The notes under the pieces are model-generated. The model was not told the DNA's origin and searched no databases. It worked only from the letters and a program-made list of their open reading frames with translations. Below, piece after piece: positions 19,605 through 30,075 of a stretch of 64,000 bases of DNA (positions are counted from its first letter, which is position 1; each line of letters begins with the position of its first letter). The translations under genes were made by a program, and so were the position numbers. The stretch is from Prochlorococcus sp. AG-347-M18. GTDB lineage: Bacteria; Cyanobacteriota; Cyanobacteriia; PCC-6307; Cyanobiaceae. Where the stretch lies: NCBI GenBank assembly GCA_003281165.1, contig QCCT01000003.1, positions 1 to 64,000 on the forward strand. Reading direction: 5' to 3'.

Positions 19605-22600
19605 TTATTCTCTTTTAATAAGTAGTTCTTTATCGAAATTTTTAATTTCTCTTTCAAAAGTCCCAAACCACAACATTAGTTGATCAATTTGATTTTGAAC
19701 TTCAGTAACTCCTAAACCTCTTATTGTTATTAAGGACCATTGTTCTCCTTCATCAAAATTAAATTTATTTTGAACAACACTAGGTAGTGAATTTCGAAGT
19801 ATTTTAAATGTAGAATTTTTTAATTTGGTCTCGATCAAGATGTTTGGCTTTTTGAGTTTGATTTTATTAAAACCACATTTCTTAGCAAGCAATTTTAGTC
19901 TCATTATCATAATTAAGGACTCAACAGGTTTAGGTAAGGTTCCATATCTATTCATCCAGTCTGTAGCTAATTCAGTTAATTCATTATTATTTGAACATTC
20001 GGTAGCAGATTTGTAAGCTTCAAGCTTCTCTTCCCTATTTAATATCCATGTTGCAGGTATAAATGCATTTATGGGGAGATCAATCTGTGTGTCGTTAACT
20101 TCAGGTATTTCTTGACCACTTATTTCTGAAATAGCCTCATGGAGCATTTCTATATATAAATCATATCCAATAGCATTAACTTTTCCACTTTGTTCTTCTC
20201 CAAGTAGACTTCCAACACCTCTTATTTCCATATCTTTCATTGCAAGTTGGTATCCACTTCCTAGTTCCGAAAAGTCTTTTATAGCTTTCAATCTTTGTTT
20301 CGCAGCGTCATTAATTTTATTTATGTTTGGATAAAACAACCAAGCATGTGCTTGTACTCCGCTTCTGCCAACTCTTCCTCTAAGTTGATAAAGTTGTGAT
20401 AGTCCAAATTTATGAGAATCTTCAATAATAATTGTATTAACTTTAGGTATGTCTAATCCACTCTCAATTATCGTTGTGCATATCATCAGATCTACTTCTC
20501 CATTATTAAAAGCAATCATTGCATTTTCCAGCTCAGTTTCATTCATTTGTCCATGAGCAACAATAAATTTTAAGCTGGGAAACATATTTTTTAATTTGTG
20601 TACAGCTTGATCAATATCAGAAATTCTTGGAAGAACATAAAAAATTTGACCTCCCCTATCAAGTTCTAGATTAATTGCAGTTCTTATAACATCCATATCT
20701 ATTTCAGATAAATATGTTTTTATTGATCTTCTTGATGGAGGAGGAGTATTTAGCAAGCTCATTTGTCTTAGTCCAGATAAGCTCATATAAAGAGTTCTTG
20801 GAATTGGAGTTGCCGAGAGAGTTAAAACGTCTATGTTTGTTTTGATTTTTTTAATTTTCTCCTTTTGCCTTACTCCAAATCTTTGTTCTTCATCAATAAC
20901 AAGTAGTCCTAAGTTTTTAATTTCTATTTCTTTTCCTAAAATTTGGTGCGTTGCTACAACTAAGTCAATTTTGTTATTTTTCAAACCTGCATAGATTTCC
21001 TTTCTTTCATTAACGGTTTTGAATCTATTAAGTAATGATACTTTTATTGGGTAAGGTGAAAATCTATTGTTTATTGTTCTCCAATGTTGCTGAGCAAGGA
21101 TTGTTGTGGGTGCTAATAATATTACCTGTTTGCCTGATGTAATAGCCTTAAAAATAGCCCGAACAGCTACTTCTGTTTTGCCAAATCCTACATCTCCACA
21201 AACTAGCCTGTCCATTGGCTTATCGCTTTCCATATCAGATTTTATTTCTTCTACAGCAGTAATTTGATCAGGTGTTGGTTGATAAGGGAATGATTCCTCT
21301 AATTCATTTTGCCAAGGACCATCTTGTGGGTAAATGTACCCTTTTAATTTTTCTCTCTTTGCATAGAGTTTTAAAATATCGACAGCAACTTTTTTGATTT
21401 GTTTCTTATTTTTATCTTTTATTCTTTCCCATTCTGTCCCTCCTAATTTATTTATTTTTGGCTTTATTTTTCCGCTTGATCTATATCTGTTAACACTACC
21501 AAGTTGATCAGCGGCAACGCTTATCTTCCCATCTTGATACTGAATAACTAAATAATCTCTTGACTCTCCAGTTAAATTAATTTTTTGTATTTTTAAAAAT
21601 TTTCCTATTCCATGATTTTTATGAACTATGAAATCACCGGGACTAATCTTATTTAAATTTATATTTGAATTGACACTTCTTTTTTTTCTTCTTATGAATA
21701 CATTATTAAAAAGAGATTGTTGTGAAAATAATTCTTTATCTGTTACTAGGACAACTTTCCATATCGGAAGATAAAAACCCTCTATTTCATAATTGTTCTT
21801 ATTTTTTAGAATTAAAGGAGTTGAATTATTAATTGACTTAAATGCTTCATCAATATCATCAGGATTGTTTAAGAAATTTGCATTACATTCGTGCTCAAAA
21901 AGTAAAGTCCTAGTTCTCAATGGCTGTGCTGATAGTATCCAAACTTTTTCATTATTTTTTATATTTTTATTTATATCATTAGATAATTTTCCTATATTTT
22001 TAGAGTATGAATTTAATCGTTTATCGTTTAACAAAAACCTATTATCAATATTTACTTTAGATTCAAATTCATAAAATTTTATAAAATTAAAATTTCCTAG
22101 TGAATTTAATATTGCGTCAAACTTTAAATGCAAATTAGGTTTGGCCTCTAAATTAATCTCATTATTTTTAAGGTTCTCATTTAATTCATACGCACAATTA
22201 TCAAAATCACTTTCTGAATCTAGATACCAATTATCAGCAAATTTTTTACAATCTTCTAATTCATCAATTACAAGAATTGTTTCCCTATCTATAAAATCAA
22301 TTATATTTGAGGGTTGTTTTTCAATTATTCCTAAATAACGATCAAGATTATTTTTTTTTATATCTTCTGAATTAAAAATACTGTTCTTAGATAAATTATT
22401 TAACTTATCTTTTATTAGTAAATCAAATCCAGCATGTATTATTTCAATATCATTTATACTTTCTAATGTTTTTTGAGTATATGGATCATATTCTCTTATT
22501 TTCTCAATTACATTATCAAAAAATTCTAACCTTATAGGAAACTCATTATTGACAGGATATATATCTAATATCTCACCTCTCCTACTCCATAATCCTTCTG

Positions 22601-23117
22601 TAGAAGTTATATTTTCCTTTTTGTAACCAAGTAAAGTAAGTTTATTTGCTAATTCTTCAATCTCAATTTGAACTCCTTTTTGCAAATCTAACTTGTTTTC
22701 AATTAACAAGTTTTTATTTATTAGATGTGGTTGTAGTGATCTCTCTGTTGATATAACAATATCAAGTTCTTTTTTATCTTTTTTTATTAATTTTGATAAA
22801 ACAGTTAGCTGAGTAAATTCAATCTCTTTGGATTTATTAATTGATGAGTATGGTAAATGTTCTGTTGGAGGATAATATAAAACTGCTTTATCGTTTATAC
22901 TTTCAAAATAACCAATCCATTTGTAGGCAATTTCTACATTAGGACAAATTAATAATATATTTTTTTCTTCTTTTTTTGCGATGCTATCTAAGATTATTGA
23001 TTTTGCATATCTACTTGAACCAACAATATTTAATTCATTATTTTTAGAAATTCTTTTTATTAATTCAGAAGTAATTTGTGAGTTCGAAATATAATTAACT
23101 AAAGTATTTAAACTCAT
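19605..23117 (-). CDS. mfd: Transcription-repair coupling factor
   Basis: Mfd pushes stalled RNA polymerase off DNA lesions and recruits UvrA. The 1170 residues show the UvrB-like N-terminal part, the RNA-polymerase-binding CarD-like domain (SPGDFIVHKNHGIGKFL) and the RecG-like translocase. The translocase has Walker A GDVGFGKTEVAVRA, the Walker B variant VIDEEQRFGVRQKE, the SATPIPRTLYMSL motif and the QLRGRVGRS motif VI; a C-terminal TRCF domain follows. The length is normal. It is divergent from the TerC gene. Confidence 0.97.
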   Translation of the reverse strand: MSLNTLVNYISNSQITSELIKRISKNNELNIVGSSRYAKSIILDSIAKKEEKNILLICPNVEIAYKWIGYFESINDKAVLYYPPTEHLPYSSINKSKEIEFTQLTVLSKLIKKDKKELDIVISTERSLQPHLINKNLLIENKLDLQKGVQIEIEELANKLTLLGYKKENITSTEGLWSRRGEILDIYPVNNEFPIRLEFFDNVIEKIREYDPYTQKTLESINDIEIIHAGFDLLIKDKLNNLSKNSIFNSEDIKKNNLDRYLGIIEKQPSNIIDFIDRETILVIDELEDCKKFADNWYLDSESDFDNCAYELNENLKNNEINLEAKPNLHLKFDAILNSLGNFNFIKFYEFESKVNIDNRFLLNDKRLNSYSKNIGKLSNDINKNIKNNEKVWILSAQPLRTRTLLFEHECNANFLNNPDDIDEAFKSINNSTPLILKNKNNYEIEGFYLPIWKVVLVTDKELFSQQSLFNNVFIRRKKRSVNSNINLNKISPGDFIVHKNHGIGKFLKIQKINLTGESRDYLVIQYQDGKISVAADQLGSVNRYRSSGKIKPKINKLGGTEWERIKDKNKKQIKKVAVDILKLYAKREKLKGYIYPQDGPWQNELEESFPYQPTPDQITAVEEIKSDMESDKPMDRLVCGDVGFGKTEVAVRAIFKAITSGKQVILLAPTTILAQQHWRTINNRFSPYPIKVSLLNRFKTVNERKEIYAGLKNNKIDLVVATHQILGKEIEIKNLGLLVIDEEQRFGVRQKEKIKKIKTNIDVLTLSATPIPRTLYMSLSGLRQMSLLNTPPPSRRSIKTYLSEIDMDVIRTAINLELDRGGQIFYVLPRISDIDQAVHKLKNMFPSLKFIVAHGQMNETELENAMIAFNNGEVDLMICTTIIESGLDIPKVNTIIIEDSHKFGLSQLYQLRGRVGRSGVQAHAWLFYPNINKINDAAKQRLKAIKDFSELGSGYQLAMKDMEIRGVGSLLGEEQSGKVNAIGYDLYIEMLHEAISEISGQEIPEVNDTQIDLPINAFIPATWILNREEKLEAYKSATECSNNNELTELATDWMNRYGTLPKPVESLIMIMRLKLLAKKCGFNKIKLKKPNILIETKLKNSTFKILRNSLPSVVQNKFNFDEGEQWSLITIRGLGVTEVQNQIDQLMLWFGTFEREIKNFDKELLIKRE

Positions 23118-23191
23118 TTATAGTTATCAATCTTGATTGCAAATATCCGACATATTATATTAGATTTTATACTGATTGTGAATAATATTTG

Positions 23192-23902
23192 ATGGATTCA
23201 GCTGCAATAAATTCTTTTATACCCACACTAGATCAAGTGGATAGTTGGTACGAAATCTTTACACTTTTACCAATATTAATTGCTCTGGAATTATTATTAT
23301 CGGCAGATAATGCAGTCGCACTAGCTTCTCTTACTAAATCCCTTGACAGTTCAGAATTAAGATCAAGAGCCTTAAATATTGGCATAACAATATCTTTATT
23401 ATTTAGGATTATTCTGATCATATTATCTAATATTCTTCTAAAGTATATTCTTATTAGAGTTTTTGCTGGGTTTTATTTAATATACTTATTCTTCTCAAAT
23501 GTTTTTTTAAATTCAAATATAGAAAACACTGAAAATGGAACAAATAATAATAAAAATAATTTTAGGTTCTTAAGGGTTGTAGCGCTTCTTTCAATTACTG
23601 ATTTTGCTTTTTCCATTGATAGTATCACTACTGCAGTAGCTATCAGTGATCAATACATATTAATTATATTTGGAGCAGTTATTGGAGTATTAGCCTTAAG
23701 ATTTACATCGGGGATTTTTCTAAAACTCCTAGATATATTTTCTAGATTAGAAACAGCCGGTTACGTAGCAATTTTAATAGTTGGGATTAAACTTTTACTA
23801 AATACGTTAATTAAAGAATCTATTCTTCCAGACTATTATTTTTATTTTTTGATTCTTTTTGCTTTCATTTGGGGATTCTCTAAAAAAGAATCTAAAACTT
23901 AA
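23192..23902 (+). CDS. TerC family integral membrane protein
   Basis: The protein has about seven hydrophobic segments and the two acidic TerC motifs: LLSADNAVALASL near residue 40 and ITDFAFSIDSITTAVAIS near 145. TerC proteins are linked to metal ion export, and in chloroplasts to thylakoid membrane protein insertion. I take the ATG at 23192; a TTG directly upstream would add one residue. The C terminus overlaps the end of fmt on the opposite strand by 4 bp. Confidence 0.88.
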   Translation: MDSAAINSFIPTLDQVDSWYEIFTLLPILIALELLLSADNAVALASLTKSLDSSELRSRALNIGITISLLFRIILIILSNILLKYILIRVFAGFYLIYLFFSNVFLNSNIENTENGTNNNKNNFRFLRVVALLSITDFAFSIDSITTAVAISDQYILIIFGAVIGVLALRFTSGIFLKLLDIFSRLETAGYVAILIVGIKLLLNTLIKESILPDYYFYFLILFAFIWGFSKKESKT

Positions 23903-24885
23903 TCTGAGAGATTTTCACCAACTGATGGTTTTAGCTGTTGTATCAATTGCTTTTTGCTAGAAATGTTTTTGCCTTCAAGTTTTGCTTCTAACAAAATAAT
24001 TGGTTCAGTTTTAGTTGAAATGATTATTCCTTCATTTTCTTTTACAGCAAGAACAATACCTGGTCTTGAATAATTGCTCATGAAAAGGTATTTTTCATTT
24101 TTAATTTCATCACTACTCAAAACTTTGATTTTAAGTATTTTTAGGTTCTTACCTCTAAAAGTTATATTTGCTCGTGGGTATAATCCTTTTATTTTTTGAG
24201 AAATTTCATTTGCCTCATTACCCCAATCAACTCTAAAGTCTGATTTTTCAATCATTCTTGCATAAGTAATTTCTCTTCCAAGGGAATTTTGTTTTGTTAT
24301 TTGAGAATTAGTATTTTTATAAATATTTTCTTCGATTAGTGATGTAGCATTTAAAAATAATTTTGCAGATAAAATACTAAGTTTTTCCGATAGTGTATTT
24401 AAATTATCGTCATTACTAATTTTAATTTTTTCTTCCAATAATAAGTCGCCAGTATCTAGTCCCTCATCCATTTTCATGATACCTACACCAGTAAATTCAT
24501 CGCCTTTTATTAGTGACCATTGGATTGGGGCTGCACCACGCCATCTGGGAAGTAATGAAGCATGTGCGTTCCAACATCCAAATTTTGGGATTTCCAATAT
24601 CTCTTTGGGTAATATTTTCCCGTAAGCTATAACAATAAATAAATCACAAGATAGTGATTTGAGTTCATTTATAAAATGTATATTGTCCCTGATTTTTGCT
24701 GGAGTATAAATTTTTATAGATTCTTGCTCGGCATAGCTTTTAACAGGTGAGGGTATTAATTTATTTCCCCTTGATCTTTTCTTATCGGGTTGGCTAACTA
24801 CTCCAATCACTTCGTGCTTAGATTTAATAAAAATATCAAGGCTCGCAATTGAATATTCAGGTGTTCCCCAGAATATAATTCTCAC
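23899..24885 (-). CDS. fmt: Methionyl-tRNA formyltransferase
   Basis: Fmt formylates Met-tRNA-fMet for initiation; its substrate tRNA is encoded at 998-1074 of this window. The N-terminal formyltransferase domain shows IIFWGTPEYSIASLD, the catalytic block NAHASLLPRWRGAAPIQW and MDEGLDTGDLL. The C-terminal OB-like domain (YPRANITFRGKNLKILK) is also present. The 328-residue length is normal. The start overlaps the end of pmbA by 4 bp, so translation is coupled. Confidence 0.96.
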   Translation of the reverse strand: MRIIFWGTPEYSIASLDIFIKSKHEVIGVVSQPDKKRSRGNKLIPSPVKSYAEQESIKIYTPAKIRDNIHFINELKSLSCDLFIVIAYGKILPKEILEIPKFGCWNAHASLLPRWRGAAPIQWSLIKGDEFTGVGIMKMDEGLDTGDLLLEEKIKISNDDNLNTLSEKLSILSAKLFLNATSLIEENIYKNTNSQITKQNSLGREITYARMIEKSDFRVDWGNEANEISQKIKGLYPRANITFRGKNLKILKIKVLSSDEIKNEKYLFMSNYSRPGIVLAVKENEGIIISTKTEPIILLEAKLEGKNISSKKQLIQQLKPSVGENLSD

Positions 24886-26234
24886 GCGTCACCAGTTATT
24901 GATAATTCATCTACCCATATATGTGGAGAAATTCCACTTGTTGTTACTTCTTGGTTTGATTCAATATTTACTATATTCTTCAAAAGATATTTGATATCCC
25001 CTGCTACAGTTGCAGATTCTATTGAGATTTTTTTACCATTTTTATAGAGCCATCCATCAAATGGAAGAGAGAATGAACCTTGACTTGCTCTGACACCTGC
25101 GTGGATTGCATTTAATTCTTCAATATAAACAAATTCTCCCTCATAAGTAGAGTGATCTAATGATGTTTTTAGATCTGAGTTTTCCTCTGATTTCTCAACT
25201 ACTATCCAATCAGGAGATACTGAGACTTTTGATCCTAGTCCAGCGTGTCCTGTGGGTATTGTTTTAAATATTCTTGCAGTTGATTCAGAATGTATAAAAT
25301 TTTCAAGTCTCCCTTTGTTAATTAAACATAGTCTTTTGGTAGGAGTTCCCTCTCCATCAAATGGTGATGAAGAAATATTCTTTTCGTGAAGACCATCATC
25401 ATAAATATTAAGTGCTTCTGTAGAAAGTTTCTCTCCAATAGAATTTTTATTAGATAAGCTAACTCCATCTAAAATGCTTCTAGCATTAAACATTGAACTA
25501 AAGGCATTAATGATCGTTAAAAAAGACTCTGGGGAAAAACATATTAAATATTTATCAGTTTTAATAGAAGAATAATTTAAATGAGAAATTGTTTTATTAG
25601 AAGCGTCTTTGATACACGACTCTATATCTATATCTTCAACTCCATATCCAAGTTTTACAGAACCCGAGCTACGAGGTTTTTTATTTTTCTCTTCTGCTCT
25701 TGCATATAAATATAGTGCAGCTTGACTTTTGGTATAACTCCGAAAGGCACCATCACTATTTGCATAAACTCTCTCATAAAAACTCTCAGATAGACCATTG
25801 TACGGAACAGATTTTATTGATTCATGGCTTTCTAATAGTTTTACTTCCGCTTGTCTTAAAAGAGTAAGTAATTTTTTTATTCCAACAGGATTTCTTTCTT
25901 TTGAGTCCTTAACTTCAATAGGATCCTTGGCTAGTGGTGAGAATTCTGTTCTTTCATTCTTGTTACCAAAATCTGATGCAATATTTGCTTGATTTAGAGC
26001 TTTTTTAATGCCAGATTCACTGATATCACTAGTTGTTGTAATACCAACTATATTAGATTCGTTCCAAACTCTTATAGTTAAAATTTGCTTTTGTGATGCC
26101 TTAAGTTGTTTAGCCTCACCTTTATCTACTTGCACAGAATAATCATTAGAAAAGCTTGCACCATAATCCCATTTTTTAAGATTTAGAGAATCTGCAGCTT
26201 GAGAGATTTGAATAGTTATTTCTTTTGAATTCAT
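24882..26234 (-). CDS. pmbA: PmbA/TldE-like subunit of TldD/E metalloprotease
   Basis: The 450-residue protein is the non-catalytic partner in the TldD/TldE family. It keeps the family fold blocks (TIRVWNESNIVGITTTSD, SSPFDGEGTPTKRLCLI, and the C-terminal TVAGDIKYLLKNI and SPHIWVDELSITG). It lacks the HExxxH zinc motif, as expected for PmbA/TldE. TldD and PmbA form a heterodimer that degrades unfolded peptides and matures some ribosomal peptides. The gene starts 3 bp after the tldD stop. Confidence 0.93.
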   Translation of the reverse strand: MNSKEITIQISQAADSLNLKKWDYGASFSNDYSVQVDKGEAKQLKASQKQILTIRVWNESNIVGITTTSDISESGIKKALNQANIASDFGNKNERTEFSPLAKDPIEVKDSKERNPVGIKKLLTLLRQAEVKLLESHESIKSVPYNGLSESFYERVYANSDGAFRSYTKSQAALYLYARAEEKNKKPRSSGSVKLGYGVEDIDIESCIKDASNKTISHLNYSSIKTDKYLICFSPESFLTIINAFSSMFNARSILDGVSLSNKNSIGEKLSTEALNIYDDGLHEKNISSSPFDGEGTPTKRLCLINKGRLENFIHSESTARIFKTIPTGHAGLGSKVSVSPDWIVVEKSEENSDLKTSLDHSTYEGEFVYIEELNAIHAGVRASQGSFSLPFDGWLYKNGKKISIESATVAGDIKYLLKNIVNIESNQEVTTSGISPHIWVDELSITGDA

Positions 26235-26237
26235 ATC

Positions 26238-27659
26238 CTATCTTCCGCCAACAGTGATTGAATCAACCTTAATATGAGGTTGGCCAACAGTTACGTTGAC
26301 ACTTCCACTGATAGATCCACAAAATCCAGGAGCTAATTCGAGGTCATTTCCGCACATTGATATTTTTGGCATAACTTCTTTAGCCTCACCAATCAAAGTT
26401 GCTCCTTTTACTGGATTAGTTAATTTTCCATTTTTAATAAGATATCCTTCTTCTACTGCAAAATTAAATTGTCCTGTAGCACCTACACTGCCACCACCCA
26501 TTGATTTGCAGTAAAGACCATCACTAATACTATTGATTAAATCCTCTTTCGAGTGCTCACCTTTAGCTATATAAGTATTTCTCATTCGAGAAGCTGCTGC
26601 AAAAGAATAATTTTGTCTTCTTCCGCTTCCTGTTCTTTTATGGCCAGTTCTTAATTCACCTGCCCTGTCGGATATGAATTTTTTTAAAATTCCATCTTTT
26701 ATAAGAACTGATTTTTCGGGTTCCATACCTTCATCATCTACTGATAATGAACCAAAGGATCCTTTTGATATCCCTTCGTCTATTGCTGTTACAGATTCAT
26801 GTGCAATTTTTTCATTCAATTTATTCTCAAATGGTGTTGTTCCTCTCTCTATTTGGGTAGTTTCAAGTAAATGACCGCAGGCTTCATGGAATATAACGCC
26901 ACCAAATTTATTAGCTAATACAACAGGCATTTGTCCTGCATCAACATAATCTGCATACAACATGTTCATTGAACTTTCAAACACGTCATTAGCTGCTTTT
27001 TCGTGATCCCATAATCTGAATTCATTAGGCATTCCTGACGATCCAAATCTTCTACTTCCACTAGATCTGTATTGGGCATCACTTGCAATTACGTTGAGTC
27101 CAACTGTTTGATGCAATCTAATATCTGAAACATAAGTTCCGTCACTGGAGGCTATAATTACTTCTTGAAGATTTCTTGAGTAACTTCCTTTTCTAGTTAT
27201 TATTTTATTATTTTTTTTTAAAGACTTTGTGCTGACTAGTAGTTTTTCACTTATCTCATGAATAGATGGGACTTCATTAATCCATTTTTTCTTGGGTAAA
27301 CTATAGTCCCTATGTTTATTTAAACCGTTAAACACTTCTCTTTTGTTGTCTGTTATGTCTAACATCTCAATAGCCTGAGATACCGATCTCATCAAGCCAT
27401 GCTTTGTTAAATCATTTGTACTTACAAATCCATCCTTTTTCCCTTTGAAGATTCTAATGCCTGCACCCCTTCCAAATGATGGACTTACACTTGTAATAAA
27501 ATCTTCTTCAGCTAAAACGCTTGAGTTGTCAGTATTCTCTATAAATATTTCTACAAATTCGGCACCAAGTCCAATGCCGTAGAAAATAATTTCTTCTAAT
27601 AAATCTTTATTGCAACTACCAAAAACTATTTCATTTGATTTGATTTGTGACGAAAGCAT
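26238..27659 (-). CDS. tldD: TldD metalloprotease, catalytic subunit
   Basis: The 473-residue protein has the TldD zinc motif in GGVIFHEACGHLLE (HExxxH). It also has GRRQNYSFAAASRMRNTYI and the C-terminal GNDLELAPGFCGSISGSVNV block. It pairs with PmbA, encoded 3 bp downstream. Together they form a barrel-like protease with an internal active site. Its end is 30 bp from the start region of acsF on the same strand. Confidence 0.95.
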   Translation of the reverse strand: MLSSQIKSNEIVFGSCNKDLLEEIIFYGIGLGAEFVEIFIENTDNSSVLAEEDFITSVSPSFGRGAGIRIFKGKKDGFVSTNDLTKHGLMRSVSQAIEMLDITDNKREVFNGLNKHRDYSLPKKKWINEVPSIHEISEKLLVSTKSLKKNNKIITRKGSYSRNLQEVIIASSDGTYVSDIRLHQTVGLNVIASDAQYRSSGSRRFGSSGMPNEFRLWDHEKAANDVFESSMNMLYADYVDAGQMPVVLANKFGGVIFHEACGHLLETTQIERGTTPFENKLNEKIAHESVTAIDEGISKGSFGSLSVDDEGMEPEKSVLIKDGILKKFISDRAGELRTGHKRTGSGRRQNYSFAAASRMRNTYIAKGEHSKEDLINSISDGLYCKSMGGGSVGATGQFNFAVEEGYLIKNGKLTNPVKGATLIGEAKEVMPKISMCGNDLELAPGFCGSISGSVNVTVGQPHIKVDSITVGGR

Positions 27660-27689
27660 ATGAGTCTATAAATCTTCTCTGTGTAAAGA

Positions 27690-28862
27690 TTATCTAATCG
27701 AAGGTTGGAAATCTTTGCTATCAAGAGGTTTTAATAAGTATAGTCTTAATAACTGGTAACCGTTTGATAAATATTTAGGTAATTTTTTAAAAGTTTTAGA
27801 TACTTTATTTCCTTCACTGTTTGCAATATCGGAAAGAACCTTATTATTCTCTACTATTTTATCTAATCTTCCATAAAAAGATTTATCATAAACATCCATT
27901 ACTACAGGGAAAACTCTTGCTGCAGTTTCATTTGTTTTATTAATAACAAACTGGTCGTAATCTCTGGCATCTAAACCTAAAGAACTATAGAAATCTTTTT
28001 TAATACCCAAATCTCTTGCATACATAGTTGCAAATACAGCTAATAAAAAGAACCTAGACCATAACTTGGATGTTAATGGAAGATTATTCAAAAAATATCT
28101 AAATCTATGGAAGTAGTCAAATACTGGATGTGTAAAGGTAGAGCCACCAATAGTAATTTTTTGACTTAGTGATTTAACAGTTCGTGGTTGTGCTTTCATT
28201 AATGCGTCAAAGAAATCACCATGCCTATTTTCATCTTGACACCAATTCTCAAAGTAATTAAATAGTGGAAAAATCTTACTATCTGGATTCTTTTCGAGAT
28301 GTCTATAAATAGCTATGTATCTCCAATAACCAATTTTTTCGGATAAATAAGTAGCGTAAAAAATACTTCTTGGTGGGAAATAAGTGTAATCTTTATTGGC
28401 TGTTAAAAAACCTAAATCTAACTGCAGTCCAAAGTCACTCATTGATTTATTTAAAAAACCTGCATGTCTAGCTTCATCTCTTGCCATATGAGCAAAACAT
28501 TCAGCAAGAAGAGGATTTTTGTCTTTAATCCTCCTGCTAAGCTCCTTGTAAAGTAAAAAACCTGAGAATTCTGAAGTACAACTTCCTTCGAGAAAATCAA
28601 CAAAAAGCTCTCTTGTCTCAGGATCTAATTTTTCTGCAGCACCTTCAAATTCACTATTTCTTACAAAATGATGTCTATTGTAATCTTTCCTAAATTCCTC
28701 ACATATAGCTTCCAATTCCTCCTCGTTTATTGATAAATCCATATTTTCCATTGCCTCAAAGTCAGTTGTGTAAAATCTTGGAGACAAAATTGTTTCTTTT
28801 GCTGGTATCTTCCCATTATTAATATCTTTTTTATTTTTTGATTCAACAATTGATTGAGCCAT
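27690..28862 (-). CDS. acsF: Mg-protoporphyrin IX monomethyl ester oxidative cyclase
   Basis: AcsF (ChlE/CycI) is the oxygen-dependent diiron enzyme that forms the isocyclic ring of chlorophyll. The iron-ligand motifs are visible: [11 protein letters not shown], the ExxxH-type [11 protein letters not shown] and [14 protein letters not shown]. The 390 residues include an N-terminal extension of about 40 polar residues. The oxygen dependence fits an aerobic phototroph. It lies upstream of tldD and may head that run. Confidence 0.96.
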   Translation of the reverse strand: MAQSIVESKNKKDINNGKIPAKETILSPRFYTTDFEAMENMDLSINEEELEAICEEFRKDYNRHHFVRNSEFEGAAEKLDPETRELFVDFLEGSCTSEFSGFLLYKELSRRIKDKNPLLAECFAHMARDEARHAGFLNKSMSDFGLQLDLGFLTANKDYTYFPPRSIFYATYLSEKIGYWRYIAIYRHLEKNPDSKIFPLFNYFENWCQDENRHGDFFDALMKAQPRTVKSLSQKITIGGSTFTHPVFDYFHRFRYFLNNLPLTSKLWSRFFLLAVFATMYARDLGIKKDFYSSLGLDARDYDQFVINKTNETAARVFPVVMDVYDKSFYGRLDKIVENNKVLSDIANSEGNKVSKTFKKLPKYLSNGYQLLRLYLLKPLDSKDFQPSIR

Positions 28863-28941
28863 TTTTTATTCGGTTTATTAATACTATTATTTACTATGAT
28901 TTGTATTTTCGAGGGAAAAGTTAACTTGGTGTTATTGTTTT

Positions 28942-29496
28942 CTAATTAACTCCTATTAACTTTTGCCCATTCAATCTTTGAATTACTCTTGAAATAATTA
29001 ATTTTAGGGTTATTCTTTTTTCATCAATTAGAAAAGATTCAACAATACTTGGTTTTTGATTAGGTTTTGATAAAGAAATACTTTTTAATGAACTAATGTC
29101 ATCCTTCTCAAAGGATAACCAAAAGTTACATGTATCTTTAATTTCACAATTTATTACCCAGCATTTATCTCCAGCAATAGGTCTATTTGTGTTAGTGAGG
29201 TTAATATTGTTTATTTCTAATCCTCTTTGATTAATTTCCTCAGTAAGTGAGGGAATAAGGTGTATGTTAATAAATTCTTGGAAAGGCTTTTTCTCTATGG
29301 GGAGTTCTTTTTTAGGTTTAGTTATAGGTTTAACGGTATTATCAATTTCATTTCTTATACCAACTTTAGAAACAGAATTACCATTATTGGTATCTTTTTC
29401 TGATTTACTTTCTTTAATTTCCTCAGAGTTTGATTTAGTGGTGTTGTCTGGTGTTTCTTTATTAACTTCTTTATTTATGTCTAAATTATCTTCCAT
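28942..29496 (-). CDS. DUF2996 family protein with polar N-terminal extension
   Basis: The C-terminal 115 residues match DUF2996 of cyanobacteria and plastids: EKKPFQEFINIHLIPSLTEE, GDKCWVINCEI, then FLIDEKRITLKLIISRVIQRLNGQKL. The first 70 residues are low-complexity Glu, Lys, Asn and Ser and are probably unstructured. Plant relatives in this family have been tied to NDH or thylakoid assembly; I do not rely on that here. A 12-bp AT-only hairpin lies just upstream. Confidence 0.8.
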   Translation of the reverse strand: MEDNLDINKEVNKETPDNTTKSNSEEIKESKSEKDTNNGNSVSKVGIRNEIDNTVKPITKPKKELPIEKKPFQEFINIHLIPSLTEEINQRGLEINNINLTNTNRPIAGDKCWVINCEIKDTCNFWLSFEKDDISSLKSISLSKPNQKPSIVESFLIDEKRITLKLIISRVIQRLNGQKLIGVN

Positions 29497-29520
29497 AAAA
29501 AAAATTATTTATTTACATTA

Positions 29521-29548
29521 TAAATTAAAAAAACCATTTTTTAATTTA
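29521..29548. repeat. AT-only perfect inverted repeat
   Basis: Two 12-base arms (TAAATTAAAAAA and TTTTTTAATTTA) surround the loop ACCA. The hairpin lies between two minus-strand genes, 14 bp past the stop of the 148-residue gene. It contains no GC pair in the stem and would be weak. It may serve as a terminator or only reflect base composition. Confidence 0.45.
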
Positions 29549-29562
29549 AAAAATTTATTTTT

Positions 29563-30009
29563 CTACCAATCATTATCATGATTATCCCAGTCATCTCTAT
29601 TATCTGGATTTGAATAATTTCGATCTTTTTTTAAATCATAATCATTCATATTTCTGACTACTCTGTAATTAACAGAAATTGTTGGTTGAGTTTCTCTAAT
29701 ATCCCTTTGTGGAGGGATCTCAACGTTTGGTTCCATATCTTCCCCGTTATTTTGAGATTCAAAATCATCTTCCACATTTTCAGAAGTATTTTTTTTGAAA
29801 CTAGTACTATTAATTGTGTTATTCAATAAAGTACTTATAAATAAACCCGAAAAAAATGAAATACTGATTAACTTACCTATACTTACTTCCTGGAGAGTCC
29901 ATTTAAAGTATCTAAATGAAGTCTTCTGATTATTATTATTTGTATATAATAAAATTTGAAAAATTATTACTAAAAAGAGAGTTAATAATAAATATCTTTT
30001 CTTAAACAT
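29563..30009 (-). CDS. Membrane protein, 148 aa, LapA-like N-terminal half
   Basis: Two hydrophobic segments (residues 5-22 and 44-62) with a short cytoplasmic or lumenal link form the N-terminal half, in the style of LapA/DUF1049 proteins (VSIGKLISISFFSGLFIS). The C-terminal half is polar, with many Asp, Asn and Arg, and ends with repeated DN/DW pairs; it is likely disordered. The gene lies between the RNB-family gene and DUF2996 on the same strand. The function is unknown. Confidence 0.62.
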   Translation of the reverse strand: MFKKRYLLLTLFLVIIFQILLYTNNNNQKTSFRYFKWTLQEVSIGKLISISFFSGLFISTLLNNTINSTSFKKNTSENVEDDFESQNNGEDMEPNVEIPPQRDIRETQPTISVNYRVVRNMNDYDLKKDRNYSNPDNRDDWDNHDNDW

Positions 30010-30075
30010 GTATCTGATAAGTTATCTTAAATTTTATTGGTTAATATTTCCATAATATATTTTGTGAAAATTTAT